DNA of 64,000 nt, taken from Apiotrichum sp. Y4204. Its lineage: Eukaryota; Basidiomycota; Tremellomycetes; Trichosporonales; Trichosporonaceae. A model generated the notes under the pieces. The model did no database searches and was not told where the DNA came from. It saw only the letters and a program-made list of their open reading frames with translations. Positions 53,433 to 64,000 of this stretch are shown here, piece by piece (position 1 is the stretch's first letter; every line of letters starts with the position of its first letter). The stretch is taken from assembly GCA_025531455.1 (NCBI GenBank), contig JAMYHL010000007.1, forward strand, positions 62,001-126,000. Reading direction: 5' to 3'. The translations under genes and the position numbers were made by a program.

Positions 53433-55525
53433 CTAGATCGGTTCAGTCGAGCCGGGAGCGGAAACGGACGACGGCCTGACAGTCAGAATCTCAGCACAGC
53501 CAGCACACTCACGGGTCCTGCGCGAAAAGGATCGTGTCGAGCGTCCACTGCATCGTGCTGGGCATGCTGTCCATGGGATTGAACGCCTCGTACAGAAAGT
53601 CAAAGTTTGTGAGACCCGCAAGTGAGTCGGGCGGCATCTCGAGCTCGGACGCCGGCGCCGACGCCGCCTCGTCCGGTCGCTTGATGTGCACGCCTGCCGT
53701 CAGCGAAATCCAAAAGTTGCAAACGTACCGAGTCCCGCGGCCAGCGCGTAGATTTTCGCCACGGCATCAGCCACTTGGTTGCCCCACCGCACCTGTATGA
53801 CGGCAAGGACGTCGAGCGCCTGGCGCAGCGAGTCGGCCGCCTCGCGCTCCCGCAGCTCGTACCGCCAAAACGCCAGCAGCACGATATGCGCACATGTCAC
53901 GACACACCGGAGATGCTGCCAGACCATGTTGACGTCGTCGGCGCTGCCCGAGTAGAAGGTGTGCACTGCGCTCAGGATCTTGGTTGCGCTCCGCGCGAGA
54001 ATCGCAATGGAGGAACCGGCTAGGCGGCGGTCACCCAGCGTCGGTGTGCGCAGTGTGATGCGTCCCCTGGCGTCAGTGGAGTGTGACATGTAAAGCGCAC
54101 TCACCAGTCCCAGAGGATGTTGAGAAAGGGATCCGTCCGCCGACTTCCCGTCGTGCGTCCCTCGGCGATCCAGCGCGAGCACCACATATCCCACTGTTCC
54201 TCCGTCTCGTTCAACCATTCGATGGTGAGCGCAGGCGTCCGCGGGTCGTGCAGTGTGACGAGGAGCTTGGTGTTGAAGAGTAGCAGCTCGGACAGCGAGC
54301 GGCGGGGCACGAGCGCAATGCTGTCCTCGTCGTGCCCTGGCACGGGCCGTGCGCGCACCACCGTCTGCTCCAGTTCCTCGGGGCGAATAACGGGCGGATG
54401 GCTGGTGAGCGCCGTTGCCCAACTACACTCAGTATAGAACCTCTCATTGTGACTCACTAGTGCGCATACAAGACCTTGATGAGCATCAGGTCGGCACGGT
54501 CCGCAGGGCCATACGCGACGGGCGCCTCGTCCTGGTGGATGTTGAGCTCGGTCGCCTGCGCAACGAGCCACTTTGCGAGCTTGCAGATCGTGCTCGACGG
54601 GCACGTCATGATGGAATATGCCCACAGAGCTGCCAGTGCGTCTGCGTGTAAGCCTGGATCCGTAGAGCTGGGATGCACTTACGGAGCGAGGTGAAGCTTG
54701 CGCTGCCCCATTCTTCTAAAGTGCGCACCGCGTGGCGAAAGTAGAGCACGTCGCGGCGCTCCTCGGGATTCACATGGAGGAGTTCGCCGGCCGGCCCGCG
54801 CGACTGGAGGCGGACGTACCCCGACGCAATGGCTGTGAGGATGAGCGCGCGCTGGTCGGGAGACAGGCGGTCCGGAGCAACGAGCCAGCGCTGGAAGAGG
54901 TCGTCGATGCGCGACCGTGAGATGTACCCTGCGTACTTGCGGAGATGGTCGAGAAACGTCGTGATTGCCTGGAAGACTGACGCGTCTGGCGGATGCGGTA
55001 GTGGCGGGAGGGGCGCTGTGAGCGGGAGAGAGAGATCGCACAGTGGGTGTAGCGGGGTCTCGTTCAGTGCTAGCGATATCTTGCGACCCGTCTGCTGCAG
55101 GTAGATGTCCTCGAGGTATCCCTCGATCGTGTCTATCGTCCTTGCGCGATCCCCGTTCTGCGTGCCCGCGATGGCACTCCCTGTCCGCTGAATCTTCCTG
55201 AGAGAGTCAGTGAGAGCTGGGAGAAACAGTCGGGAAACAGCGGTATCATCACCGCCATCCTCGTCCCCGCCTTCGTCCTCCATCATCCCCTCGATCCCTC
55301 CCCCTCGCCGCGCCGCCGCATCTCCTCGACACCCTCCTCCCAACGCTCTCCCCATCCAGACACCCACCTCTGCGGCCTCGCGAGTTCACGGACTTTACAG
55401 TCCGGGATCCCCGCATCGCGGCACGCGCGACACGGGAACGGCGGCTGGCACTTTTTTCTCCGCGCGCGGCAGTACTCGCACGCAATCGAGTTGCGCGTAA
55501 ACGGCGTCTTGGGCGCTTTCGACAT
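53433..55525 (-). CDS. Zn2Cys6 fungal transcription factor
   Basis: Exons 55368-55525, 54683-55197, 54458-54641, 54105-54422, 53729-54066, 53513-53693 and 53433-53475 (minus strand) give 578 aa. The N-terminal binuclear zinc cluster is complete: Cys16, 19, 26, 32, 35 and 43 in CEYCRARRKKC then PFPCRACRDAGIPDC, with basic residues between Cys2 and Cys3. The middle region (DHLRKYAGYISRSRIDDLFQ, then ALIASGY-like helices and WAYSIMTCPSSTICKLAKWL) follows the fungal-specific regulator fold (MHR). The C-terminal exons hold AVHTFYSGSADDVNMVWQHL and a short acidic/Ser tail. It should bind CGG-type DNA triplets as a dimer. Targets are unknown; neighbours suggest none clearly. The first intron (170 bp) is the longest in this gene. 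Confidence 0.88.
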
Positions 55526-57101
55526 GTGGGCCAGAGTGTGGATGCGAGCTTGCGAGTCTGCAAGTGTGCGAGTACTGGTGATGGGTAAGAAAGAACTGCT
55601 ACAAACAGTTATCCCACAAGCCCCAAAGTGACAAACCTGTGTTGGATGTCTCATCTTGTTCTCATCTCTGTTAATCTGTTATGATCTCGTGCTCTCATGA
55701 CCCCTTCCGCAGCTTCGGCAGCTTCGGCGTCTGGCACCCCGCGGCCAACCTCCCCCCTCCGGTCTAGCCGGCCAACGGCCGATGTTGCCGGCGCACGCGC
55801 GCAGGCACAAAGGGCGGAGGCTGTCGCTCATCCCCATGTTGACGCGGATATAGACGGCTAGTACGGCGTCCCAGGCACGCAAGTACAGGATGTGAACCCC
55901 GCAGGCCGTAGCATAAAACTCTATCTCTTGTCGCGATCCGACCATTATCTTCGATATCTTCATCAGAAAAAAAAATCTCGACCACAAGTCTGAGTATACG
56001 GCCGCAAGCGCGCAAGCCTTGTTGGGACTGTCATACTTTGTCTCCCGGCGAGAAGAGGCTCTACAAGTAACTGACCAGCATGCGGAGCACTAACGAGGCC
56101 GGGGCAAGTCGCTCTTGCACACCAATTCCAAGATGCTCAACAACAATACCTAGGCGCTCTCCGGCATCCACACATCGACGTCACTCGCCTCCGGCCCGGA
56201 GATTGACGGTCAGCTTCCTATCCGTCCCTTCCGCGAGGAGGGAGAACATCTCCGTGATCTCACGACGTCCGAGTCAGCCACCCAACCTTGTTCGCCGCGG
56301 GCGATGGGACGACCACTGCTTCGCTGGCCGACCCCGCGCGGCGCGCCTCGGGATCGCGCGCCGCTGACCTGGCCTCGGAGCGGTTCTGGACAGGGCACGG
56401 GGCTTGACAACAACCTCCTGGGCGGATGTTGGCGCATATCTCGGACGACCGGAGTCTCTAGTATCGTCACGGCGCCGGCGGTCGCAGGGCAATACGGGAT
56501 GGAGACGGGGCGTTCTCGGCCCGGGGCGAAGTAAGCTTTTGATCAAACACAATTTGACCCTGTCGAATTGTTATCTTTTCTCCGCTGTCACGGAGGTAAG
56601 AGAAAGGCATACGTCGCGGCGCGCGGCACTCGCTCGTGGCGCGTGAATTTTTCGATACTGAGTGGAACGCGTTCCCGGCGTAAGGATCTTCGCGTCCCCC
56701 GGGCCGACGTGGCTTGCCTCAACTCGACGGGGCGAATATTTTCACAACTCGTACACCTCACGTCACTCAGTTCATGCTGCACACGGCTCAGCTGGTGAGA
56801 AAGGTGTATCTGGCCGGTAGCGCAGCGACCGGGGATGACCTCGGCCAACTGGCGGAGGCCGGCGGCCAGGAGACCATCCCGAGTCTCCGTGACACAGCTG
56901 TGTGGTATCTCAGGGCGGCGGCCTCAGTTTGTTTATGCTTGGGAAGAGGCGTCCCAGAAGGTGTGGTCAGCTCATTGCCCATGTCACAAATCGCGCTCGT
57001 GGTGGAATAATAACAGACATCCGCTCTACAATCTAACACTCTACGTTACAATATAATCTATCAATCTCTGTGCGGCGTCTGATTTTCGGTGTGGGGCCAG
57101 C
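55526..57101. other. Intergenic; promoter of the Zn2Cys6 regulator
   Basis: 1.58 kb between two minus-strand genes. A 98-codon plus frame near 56714-57010 looks mildly protein-like but begins without an ATG and has no recognisable family. Nothing else was supported. Confidence 0.4.
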
Positions 57102-58102
57102 CTACACCTGGTCCAAAAAGTCGTTATCGCCATCCTCGGGGTCAGTCGAGTGGCCGAACATGGGATTCGCGCTCTCATAGTTGATGTAGCAGCGGAACGC
57201 ATTCGCGAGGCCGCCCTTGTGCCGCGGCCGGAACTCGACAATGTGTGCGCCGAGCGACCGCTTGATCACGTTGCGCACGGTCCACCCCGAGCTGACCATG
57301 ATGCTTGTGCGGTCGTTGCTCAGCGCGCGCACGGTTTCAGCCGTTTTGGACAGGCAGTCGTCGTTGAGGAACGGCGGGTCGAGGAGAACAGCCGCTGCCG
57401 AGCCGAGCAGGTCGCCGCCCGCCTCGAGCCCCTCCACGTCCAGAGGGTGGTTGTAGTCGTACACCTTGAACTCGGAGAAGATGCCGAAACGCGTGTCAAT
57501 CTCGAGAAGGAGCAGCGGGTTCGGGAGGTCGAGGTTCTGGCTGTCAGTGGGAACTCAACAACAGGAGAGAAAAGAGAAATCAAAATATTGAAAATCAAAA
57601 ATCAAAAAATCAAAAGCAAGCTCACCTTCAGGTAGAGGAACACGGTCGGCGCGCTGACACATGCGATGAGGCCGCCGTCGGCGCGCGCAATGAGCTCGTC
57701 GGCCATCGTCTTCGTGGTGAGGTCGTCGTACCAGAACTGGGAGAGCTGCCAGTCCTCCTTGAAGGACGCCATCGTGAGCTGGGGTGTGGGGGGTTCCGGC
57801 TCGGCGTCGGTCTCAGCGTCGGTTTCGGCCGTCTCCTCGACGTCTTCGGTCTCGTCGGTCTCCTCGGCGCCCGACTCGTCGGTCGTCGACTCCTCACTGG
57901 CAGAGGCGGACATGGGCGTCGAGGTGCCGGACGTAACGGTGGCAACCTTCTTATTCGGCCTCTTCTTGTTCTTCGTCTTCTTCTCCGCGTACCCGGCCTG
58001 GATGGCGGAGAAGGCGTCGTCTGCGAGCTTCTGCTCAGCAAAGAACTCGGTCAGCGCCGAGAGCGCTTCGGTCGAGAGCCCGAGGTCGAGGAGTTCACTC
58101 AT
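57102..58102 (-). CDS. EFM5: EEF1A lysine N-methyltransferase (EFM5 family)
   Basis: Exons 57626-58102 and 57102-57536 (minus strand) give 303 aa. The N-terminus reads LSTEALSALTEFFAEQ, standard for the family. A ~70-residue Lys-then-Glu/Asp/Thr-rich insert (residues ~40-108) is larger than in yeast Efm5. The methyltransferase core follows: DWQLSQFWYDDLTT, LLLLEIDTRFG, YDYNHPLDVEG and the N6-type catalytic motif DPPF (residues 212-215) in VLLDPPFLNDD, then SSGWTVRNVI. Yeast Efm5 trimethylates Lys79 of elongation factor 1A using S-adenosylmethionine. The intron (57537-57625) is T-rich with a repeated TTTTGA unit and has tandem acceptors 4 nt apart; only the second keeps the frame. Confidence 0.9.
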
Positions 58103-58176
58103 GGCGGGAGGATTAGGTAGGTATTAGTGGTTAGGGGGGGTAAGGTAGCTAGCTGGCTGCGAGGCATCGCGGTGGC

Positions 58177-58182
58177 CTTATA
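58177..58182 (-). promoter_or_regulatory. TATA-like box (TATAAG) of EFM5
   Basis: Minus-strand TATAAG about 75 bp before the ATG at 58102. Confidence 0.4.
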
Positions 58183-58205
58183 TCCTCTGGCGGGTTTTGC
58201 TTGTC

Positions 58206-58216
58206 TTTTTTTTTTT
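58206..58216. repeat. Poly(T) tract, 11 nt
   Basis: Homopolymer about 105 bp upstream of the EFM5 ATG; poly(dA:dT) tracts commonly exclude nucleosomes from promoters. Confidence 0.8.
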
Positions 58217-58309
58217 CTCCGTTCTTGGCATTCCTAACGGACCGATACCCCGCAGAAGGCGAGATGCATCCCAGACAGCTCTCAAGGCAGTGAGAGCGCG
58301 ACATGTTGA

Positions 58310-58325
58310 TTTTTTTTTTTTTTTT
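58310..58325. repeat. Poly(T) tract, 16 nt
   Basis: Second, longer homopolymer about 210 bp upstream of the EFM5 ATG. Confidence 0.85.
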
Positions 58326-58984
58326 GGACCCCAATATGGCGAAACAGGGACGTGCGGTGGGTTGCTGGAGAACTGAGATTGGCGAGTCCGACGCCGAAAG
58401 CACCATTCCCCGTCGCCGACGTTGCGGGCGAACTCGAAAACTTGCTGCCAAACACGGTGAGCAGAGAGAAAAGAGTACCGAGCCGGAGGTATTTGTTAGC
58501 ATGCCCCGGTGAAGAGGCAGGGACCGGGGGGCCAAGGGCCAGGTACGTGCCTGGTAGAGTCAGAGTGGGCCAGAATCGGGAGAGGTGGGCGATGCTTGGG
58601 ATTTCTGTATGATGGGCCAGAGGATGGTGAGTCGTCAAGTATCACTGCGATACCGTGACCCAGCTGCACGACATGCAACATGTGGTTCCGGTCTTGGCAC
58701 GGAAGATGGTCCGCGCTGACAGTTCTTGGTCCTGCGGCATCCCACCATTCTGCAATATGGCAAGCAATGGTGAGATAACAAGGCAAGGTGGAAGGATTCC
58801 GATATAGCATTCAGTGCAGGCGATTATGCATACTGTATTACCAGTATGCCCAAACTGACGCTGAGACCCAACTGAGACTGTCTTCGGGCTCTTGAGCTCT
58901 TGAGCTGAGAAGTGCCAGGCGCGTCAGACGACCTGCTTTACCCCCCACCCCGCACGCCCCGGTCCGGGGTTCCGGCGGCGAATG

Positions 58985-58998
58985 CTTATCAGCTTATC
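58985..58998. promoter_or_regulatory. Tandem GATA-factor sites (CTTATC x2)
   Basis: Two GATAAG elements (read CTTATC on the plus strand, 58985-58990 and 58993-58998) lie 8 bp apart, about 260 bp before the ureG ATG. Paired GATA sites are the usual target of AreA/Gat1-type nitrogen regulators, and urease genes are classic members of that regulon. Factor binding is inferred. Confidence 0.45.
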
Positions 58999-59257
58999 AG
59001 CACAGATGAGCCAGTCAGCTAATCAGCACGAGTCATCAGTGTGGCTGTCTCCAATGTCTCAACAGCCCGACGTCTCAACGTATCAGCAAACGTGGTGAGC
59101 TTGAGCGGTGGTGAGTCATGGTGGGCGGTGGCAGTGACGTCGATTGTGAACCCCGGATAGCCCGATATAGACTAAGGTGGCCCGAGTCCACGCCGCAGAC
59201 CATAATGGCATCCAAATAGCCCATCCTCCTCTTCCCACCACTCCATCCACATCCACC

Positions 59258-60451
59258 ATGTCCCAGCCCGTCTGCGCATTCTCAAACCAGCTCGGCGCCG
59301 CGCCCGCGCAGGACGCGCACGCGCATTCTCACTCCCACGACCATTCGCACGGTAATGGCGGGGAGCACGGACACACCCACGAGATCATGGAACATGCCGG
59401 TACGCGGGGGATATTAACTGGGGGCCGCGAAGCTGACGCTTATAGGAAAATACGGCGAACGCGAGATGCCAGACTACGGGGGACGCGACTGGACCGAACG
59501 CGCGTTCACGGTCGGCATTGGCGGGTGCGTGCCGCTGTTCTGAATAGGGCTGATCCCAGACCGGTCGGGTCCGGCAAGACCGCGCTCCTGCTTGCGCTGT
59601 GCCGCGCGCTCCGGGACGAGTACAACATTGGTGTGTGGGTGAAGAGGAGCACCGGCTGACGTGTAGCGGCTGTGACTAATGATATCTTCACGCGGGTGAG
59701 TCCTACGTGTTTAGATGGCTCTGTCTTCCTGGTGGATGCGGATCCCCTCCCATCTTGATTCCAACTCTCCACTGGCCTCCCCTTCGCTCACTCCACAGGA
59801 GGACCAAGAGTTCCTAATCCGTAACGAGGCGCTGCCCAAGGACCGCATCCGCGCAATCGAGACTGGCGGGTGCCCGCACGCCGCGATCCGCGAAGACATC
59901 TCGGCCAACCTACACGCGCTTGAGGAGCTGCAGGCACAGTTTGAGTGCGAGCTGCTGTTTGTCGAGAGCGGCGGCGATAACCTCGCGGCCAACTACTCGC
60001 GCGAGCTCGCAGACTACATTATCTATGTTGTGAGTTGAGAACTTGGGATGATATTGACGCTCCGAGATCGACGTCGCGGGCGGGGACAAGGTGCCGCGCA
60101 AGGGCGGACCGGGTATTTCGCAATCGGACCTGTTCATTGTCAACAAGGTGAGTGCTGGCGATGTAGCGGGACGGAGATCGAGATTCAAATCGGACAAGAT
60201 ATGCAGGCTCCCCTCGCCGACACCCGTTTAATGCCTATTGTCCCAGGAGCTAACCCCAGACCGATCTGGCGCCCCACGTCGGCGCGTCGCTGGACGTGAT
60301 GCGCCGCGACGCGGCCATCATGCGCGAGTCTGGGCCGACGCTGTTCACGTCCGTGCGCAACGGCGACGGTGTCAAGGAGGTCGTGGATGCCATTCTTGGC
60401 GCGTGGCGCGCCAGCGGGGCCATTGGGAAGGGCAAGCCCAAGGACAAGTAG
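59258..60451 (+). CDS. ureG: Urease accessory GTPase UreG (Ure7 type) with His-rich N-terminus
   Basis: Exons 59258-59399, 59446-59524, 59560-59630, 59667-59695, 59799-60029, 60067-60147 and 60260-60451 give 274 aa. Residues 20-45 are a His-rich segment ([12 protein letters not shown], then HGHTH), a nickel-binding feature usual for fungal and plant UreG. The SIMIBI GTPase core follows: GGPVGSGKT P-loop (73-81), [32 protein letters not shown] with the CPH nickel motif, [11 protein letters not shown] (switch/Walker B), [16 protein letters not shown] and the base-recognition [10 protein letters not shown]. It loads nickel into apo-urease with UreD and UreF in the cytosol; in Cryptococcus the His-rich Ure7 is reported to cover the UreE role too. 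One exon is only 29 nt. Confidence 0.96.
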
Positions 60452-61765
60452 TGCATTGGAGATGTGATGAAGTGGAGAGCATAGTGGATGCAGAGTGGTA
60501 GCCGAACTTATGTGAATGGAGCCCACAGAGTACTTCTGTACCATGTCGAGATTAGCTGCGCGCTCTCCAGATGCTTGCAAGCAAGTTGTGTGCTCCGAGA
60601 CCGCAACTGGCCGGTATTTAGTGCCCACACGCATGCGCATGCATTGCCGAGTCGTGACCGAGTGATGACTGATGACGGAGGGACCGCATGGGTCATTGTG
60701 CGCGGTCCGCCGCCCAGCACAAACAATGCATGACCACCACCACCTGCACCACCGCTGTTCTTGCATTCTTGACGTGCTGTCGTCTTGCATCTTGCTTCGG
60801 CTCTTACCCATCTCACATTGCATACACGCTCGCACACGCACATCCACACACGGTGCACACAGTGTCTTTGATCACTCATCACTGGTTAAAGACACTTGTC
60901 GGTTCCCGAGGGCAAGCCTAGCGCCGCTACCAGGGCAAAGGGCATTTCCATTCCCATCACCATCATTGACTTTGTCTTTGTCTTTGCCAACATATTTATC
61001 TCTCTTCCCAACTGTCAACTCAACAGCAATTTCTCATTTCACTCCATTCACCTCCCCCTACTGCCCACCCTCCAGTCCAACAAACGAACACCCGCCGCCA
61101 ATACTGCGTGCGCAGCTGACACTGTGAGTCGCGTCGTCCAGTCCTTCGGGGTCGTGTGCCTGGCCGTTTCTCCCTGCATCGGTGCCCTCGCGCAGCTCGC
61201 AATGATCGAATCAGTCTTGGGCGCGTCTAGCTGAACGGGAGGTGTGCCCGTCTGCAGCCCGCGAGGCAGACGCAGTACTCGGTGCCCAGTGACTGGCAAA
61301 ACATTGCCACTGCCGTCGCGTGTCTGTGCACCGCGCGCCGCGTCCGTGTCTTGCTGTGCTCGCATCCCGCGTGCTACGTCGAGAGCAGGGCGTCTCTTGC
61401 GCCGAGCGTGTTGTCTATTATCTGCGACGTCGGAGTCTTCATTGTCTGCGCATGAGCCTGTGCCGAAAGCAGCTGGCTGTGCAGGTTGTCTTGCCCTCTT
61501 TGCCAACCTCCACTTCCTGCGGTTCCCACTTTGCACTTCCTGTTGCGGTGGTTTTACGCGTCCACCTCTCCTTCACACTCGGATCTCCTTGATCTTTTGC
61601 CTTTGTCTTTGCGTCTCAATCCACTACAATCTGTTATTTCTCTTGTCGTGCTTCTTAATTCCTCTCTTCTCTCATCATCCGACATATACACGCGACCCCC
61701 ACCACCACGACGACACCATCACCCCCAGCGCTGACTCACATCCAGCCCCACCATCTCCCACGGCC
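60452..61765. other. Intergenic / long pyrimidine-rich leader of the Cdc4-like gene
   Basis: 1.3 kb. From about 61480 to 61740 the plus strand is strongly C/T-rich, suggesting a long 5' leader. Several short upstream ATGs occur. No gene was recognised. Confidence 0.4.
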
Positions 61766-64000
61766 ATGCCGCCGCTCTACTCTCCCATGTCAGACGACGA
61801 GTCGTCCGGGCCAACACCGCATCCCTCTTCAAGCGCAGTGGTGTTCACGCCCCAGGGCCCGATGCTGCGTTTTCAGGATGCAGTAGTGGAGGAAACGTAC
61901 GTACCACAACTGTCGCCCCACTGATCCCAGTGTGACGCGCGTCAAGCGCACAACAACATCTTTTGCGCCCATCCCCCTTCCCCGCGTTCCCGAGCCCGAC
62001 CATCTTCCGTTACCCACGTACCTGTCCGCAGAGGACTACCCGCTTGCACACGAGCCCATTCCAGACGACATGCGCTTCTTCGCGTTTGACATTGACGGCC
62101 AGCGCGTGTATGTCCAGGACGAGGGGATTGATCTTGCGCAGGGCATCCCGGGCCAGACAGTCGGGCCGGGCTGGACGCGCGAGGTGCCTGCGTTCGATAA
62201 GCGCCGCACAATGACGGTCGATGGCTATCTTGCTTCCCAGGGCAACAGGCAAGACAAGGGCAAGGGCAAGGAGCGCAAGCGGCCGCACGAGATCTCTCGC
62301 CCGTCGTCTTCCGGAGGACAGTATGAGCGCGAGCGCAGACCAGATGTTGCGCTGCAGCAGATGGTCGTTACTCGCGGACGGTCGCCACCGAGGAAGAAAA
62401 TTCGCTCTGGCGAGGGCGAATTCCACAACGACGACATTAGCGATATCTCGACCAGCAGCAATCGTTCAACTGAAGAACGGGCCATCACCGCGTCTCGCCA
62501 CCCTGTCATGTCGTCCGGACTTGAAACGCTGTCGCTCATGTCCCTTCCCGCTCTTGCTGATCAGTTTGACAAGCTGCCAGACAAGATCCAGCAGCACCTG
62601 CTCATGCACATGCTGCGTCGCTCGCGCATGCCGACCATCCAGCGCATCGCAGGGTTTGCCTCTAAAGCGCTGTGCCGCGACTTCATCACCCTCCTTCCGC
62701 ACGAGGTGGCAGTGCAGATTCTCACACAGTGCGATCTCAAGAGCTTAGTGGCTGGAATGCGCGTGAACAAGCGGTGGCGGCGTATGATCGACAGCGAGCG
62801 TTCCGTGTGGAGGGCGCGTCTACACGAGAGTGGACTCGCCATTGGTGACGGAACCGAGGAAGCCGAGGAGAAGAGCATTCGCAGTCGCTGGGATATTCTC
62901 GACTGGCAGCACCGGCGCCGCATCCGCGGGCGCAATCTCAAGGCCGGGACGCCGAGTGAGGACGAGCCGATGCTCGAGGCGCCGCCCACAAGGTCCATTC
63001 CCTACCAGGCTCCAGACGACCGGCCGACGCCCGTCAAACATATCTTCCGCCGCCGGTACACGTCGAAGCGCAACTGGCTGGAACACAAGCCGAAGCACAC
63101 CACCTTCCCCGGCCACGGCATTTCCGTTGTCACGTGTGTGCAGTTCGACGAGGACAAGATAGTTTCCGCGTCAGATGATCTCACCATCAACATTTACGAC
63201 ACCAAGACGGGCGTGCTCCGCAAGCGCCTCGACGGACATGAGGGCGGTGTCTGGGCGCTCGAGTACAAGGGCTACACGCTGGTGACTGGCTCCACTGACC
63301 GCACGGTGCGCATCTGGGACCTCAAGACACTCAAGCCGACGCACGTCTTCTCGGGTCACTCGTCAACTGTCCGCTGTCTGCAGATTGTCGAGCCTGTCTT
63401 TGACCCGGCAACGGGAGAGTTCCAGCCAGCTTACCCCCTCATCGTCACTGGATCCCGCGACGCCACCCTTCGCGTTTGGCGCCTGCCAGAACACGGCGAA
63501 TCCACCTACGTCCCTGGTACAGAGCCCACCCCACCCGAGTCGAATCCCTACCACCGCCAGCATCTCGAGGGCCACACCGAGGCGGTTCGTGCCCTTGCTG
63601 TTCACGGGCGTATCTGTGTCTCGGGCTCGTACGACAAGACGGTGCGCGTTTGGGACATTGTCAAGGGCACGGTGATCCACGTCCTTCACGGACACGAGCA
63701 CAAGGGTAAGTCCAGTGAAAGTGACATGTCTGATTCCAGTCTACTCCATTGCGCTTGATGTTGGCAGGAACCGCTGCTCGTCAGGCGCTATGGACAACAC
63801 CGTGCGCGTGTGGGACATTGAGGCTGGAGTTTGTCTCCACACGCTGTCTGGGCATACCTCGCTTGTTGGTCTCCTCAGCTCGTCGTACAACTACATCGTG
63901 TCTGCTGCGGCCGATGCGTCGGTACGCGTCTGGGACGCCGAGACGTGCAAGCTCAAGCACGCGCTCACGGGGCACGCCGCGCCGATCACGTGCTTCCAGC
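61766..64000 (+). CDS. CDC4: Cdc4-like F-box/WD40 protein (partial, cut by the window end)
   Basis: Exons 61766-61896, 61931-63705 and 63740 to beyond 64000. The N-terminal ~260 residues are low complexity with a basic patch (SPPRKKIRSGEG). A dimerisation-like segment (LADQFDKLPDKIQQHLLMHM) precedes the F-box: LPHEVAVQILTQCDLKSLV with GMRVNKRWRRMI. WD40 repeats begin at HGISVVTCVQFDEDKIVSAS and recur with DLTINIYD, DRTVRIWD, DATLRVWR, DKTVRVWD, DNTVRVWD and DASVRVWD, about seven before the window ends. This is the substrate receptor of SCF-Cdc4/Fbxw7, which binds phosphodegrons and triggers ubiquitylation of cell-cycle regulators in the nucleus. Both introns seen are 34 bp. Orthology to Cdc4 rather than Met30 rests on the order dimerisation helix, F-box, propeller. 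Confidence 0.9.

Larger units (their letters stand above)
58103..59257. other. Divergent promoter, EFM5 / ureG
   Basis: 1.16 kb. It holds a TATA-like box and two poly(T) tracts on the EFM5 side and a tandem GATA site on the ureG side. No coding gene was seen. Confidence 0.5.

Noticed and set aside
56714..57010. 98-codon plus-strand frame with helical-looking text
   Set aside because: Begins without an ATG, lacks splice partners and no family was recognised.

Overview
The window is nuclear DNA of a basidiomycete yeast, most likely a tremellomycete close to Trichosporonales (Trichosporon, Cutaneotrichosporon or Vanrija type). This rests on gene content and gene structure, not on a search. The DNA is GC-rich. 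Most genes carry several introns of about 34-60 bp with GTGAGT-type donors and CTGAC/CTAAC branch points. The set includes a Ure7/UreG-type urease GTPase with a His-rich N-terminus, an EFM5 methyltransferase, a Cdc4-like F-box/WD40 protein and a full-length ABCA-type transporter. No rRNA, tRNA, CRISPR array or transposon was recognised. All splice sites were assigned by eye, and every multi-exon model given closes without a frame error.

Layout: 1-4.6 kb has a butanediol-dehydrogenase-like gene and a broken F-box relic. 4.6-7 kb has a GPI-anchored GH18 protein and a repeat protein with 'TNGAI' motifs. 7.5-12 kb has a cytochrome b5/acyl-CoA dehydrogenase fusion facing an acyl-CoA synthetase. 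13-18.3 kb has a tyrosine phosphatase, an MFS exporter and an alpha/beta hydrolase. 18.8-24.8 kb has an F-box protein and a divergent pair of single-span mucin-like membrane proteins. 25.4-30 kb has an aldehyde dehydrogenase and a secreted alginate-lyase-like protein. 31.6-34.8 kb has a very acidic protein and a metallophosphoesterase. 35.2-40.5 kb has the ABCA transporter in 17 exons. 41.8-47 kb has an F-box-like/2OG-Fe(II) oxygenase fusion and a secreted aspartic-protease-like protein with a Cys-rich tail. 48.3-52.2 kb has a large single-span membrane protein and a secreted ricin-B-type lectin. 53.4-58.1 kb has a Zn2Cys6 regulator and EFM5. 59.2-64 kb has UreG and a Cdc4-like gene cut by the window end.

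There is no single operon-like programme, but several neighbours fit together. The cyt b5/ACAD fusion and the convergent acyl-CoA synthetase (ending in the PTS1-like tripeptide ARL) look like a fatty-acid activation and oxidation pair. The GH18 protein, lyase, pseudo-protease, lectin and three single-span proteins are surface or secreted functions, several with TATA boxes 45-75 bp before the ATG. UreG has a tandem GATA-factor site upstream, consistent with nitrogen control. The items most worth a second look are the F-box/2OG oxygenase fusion, the protease-like protein with a lost second catalytic Asp, a perfect 15-bp hairpin, changed active-site motifs in the GH18 and ABCA genes, and a stop codon nested in a consensus splice donor of the aldehyde dehydrogenase.
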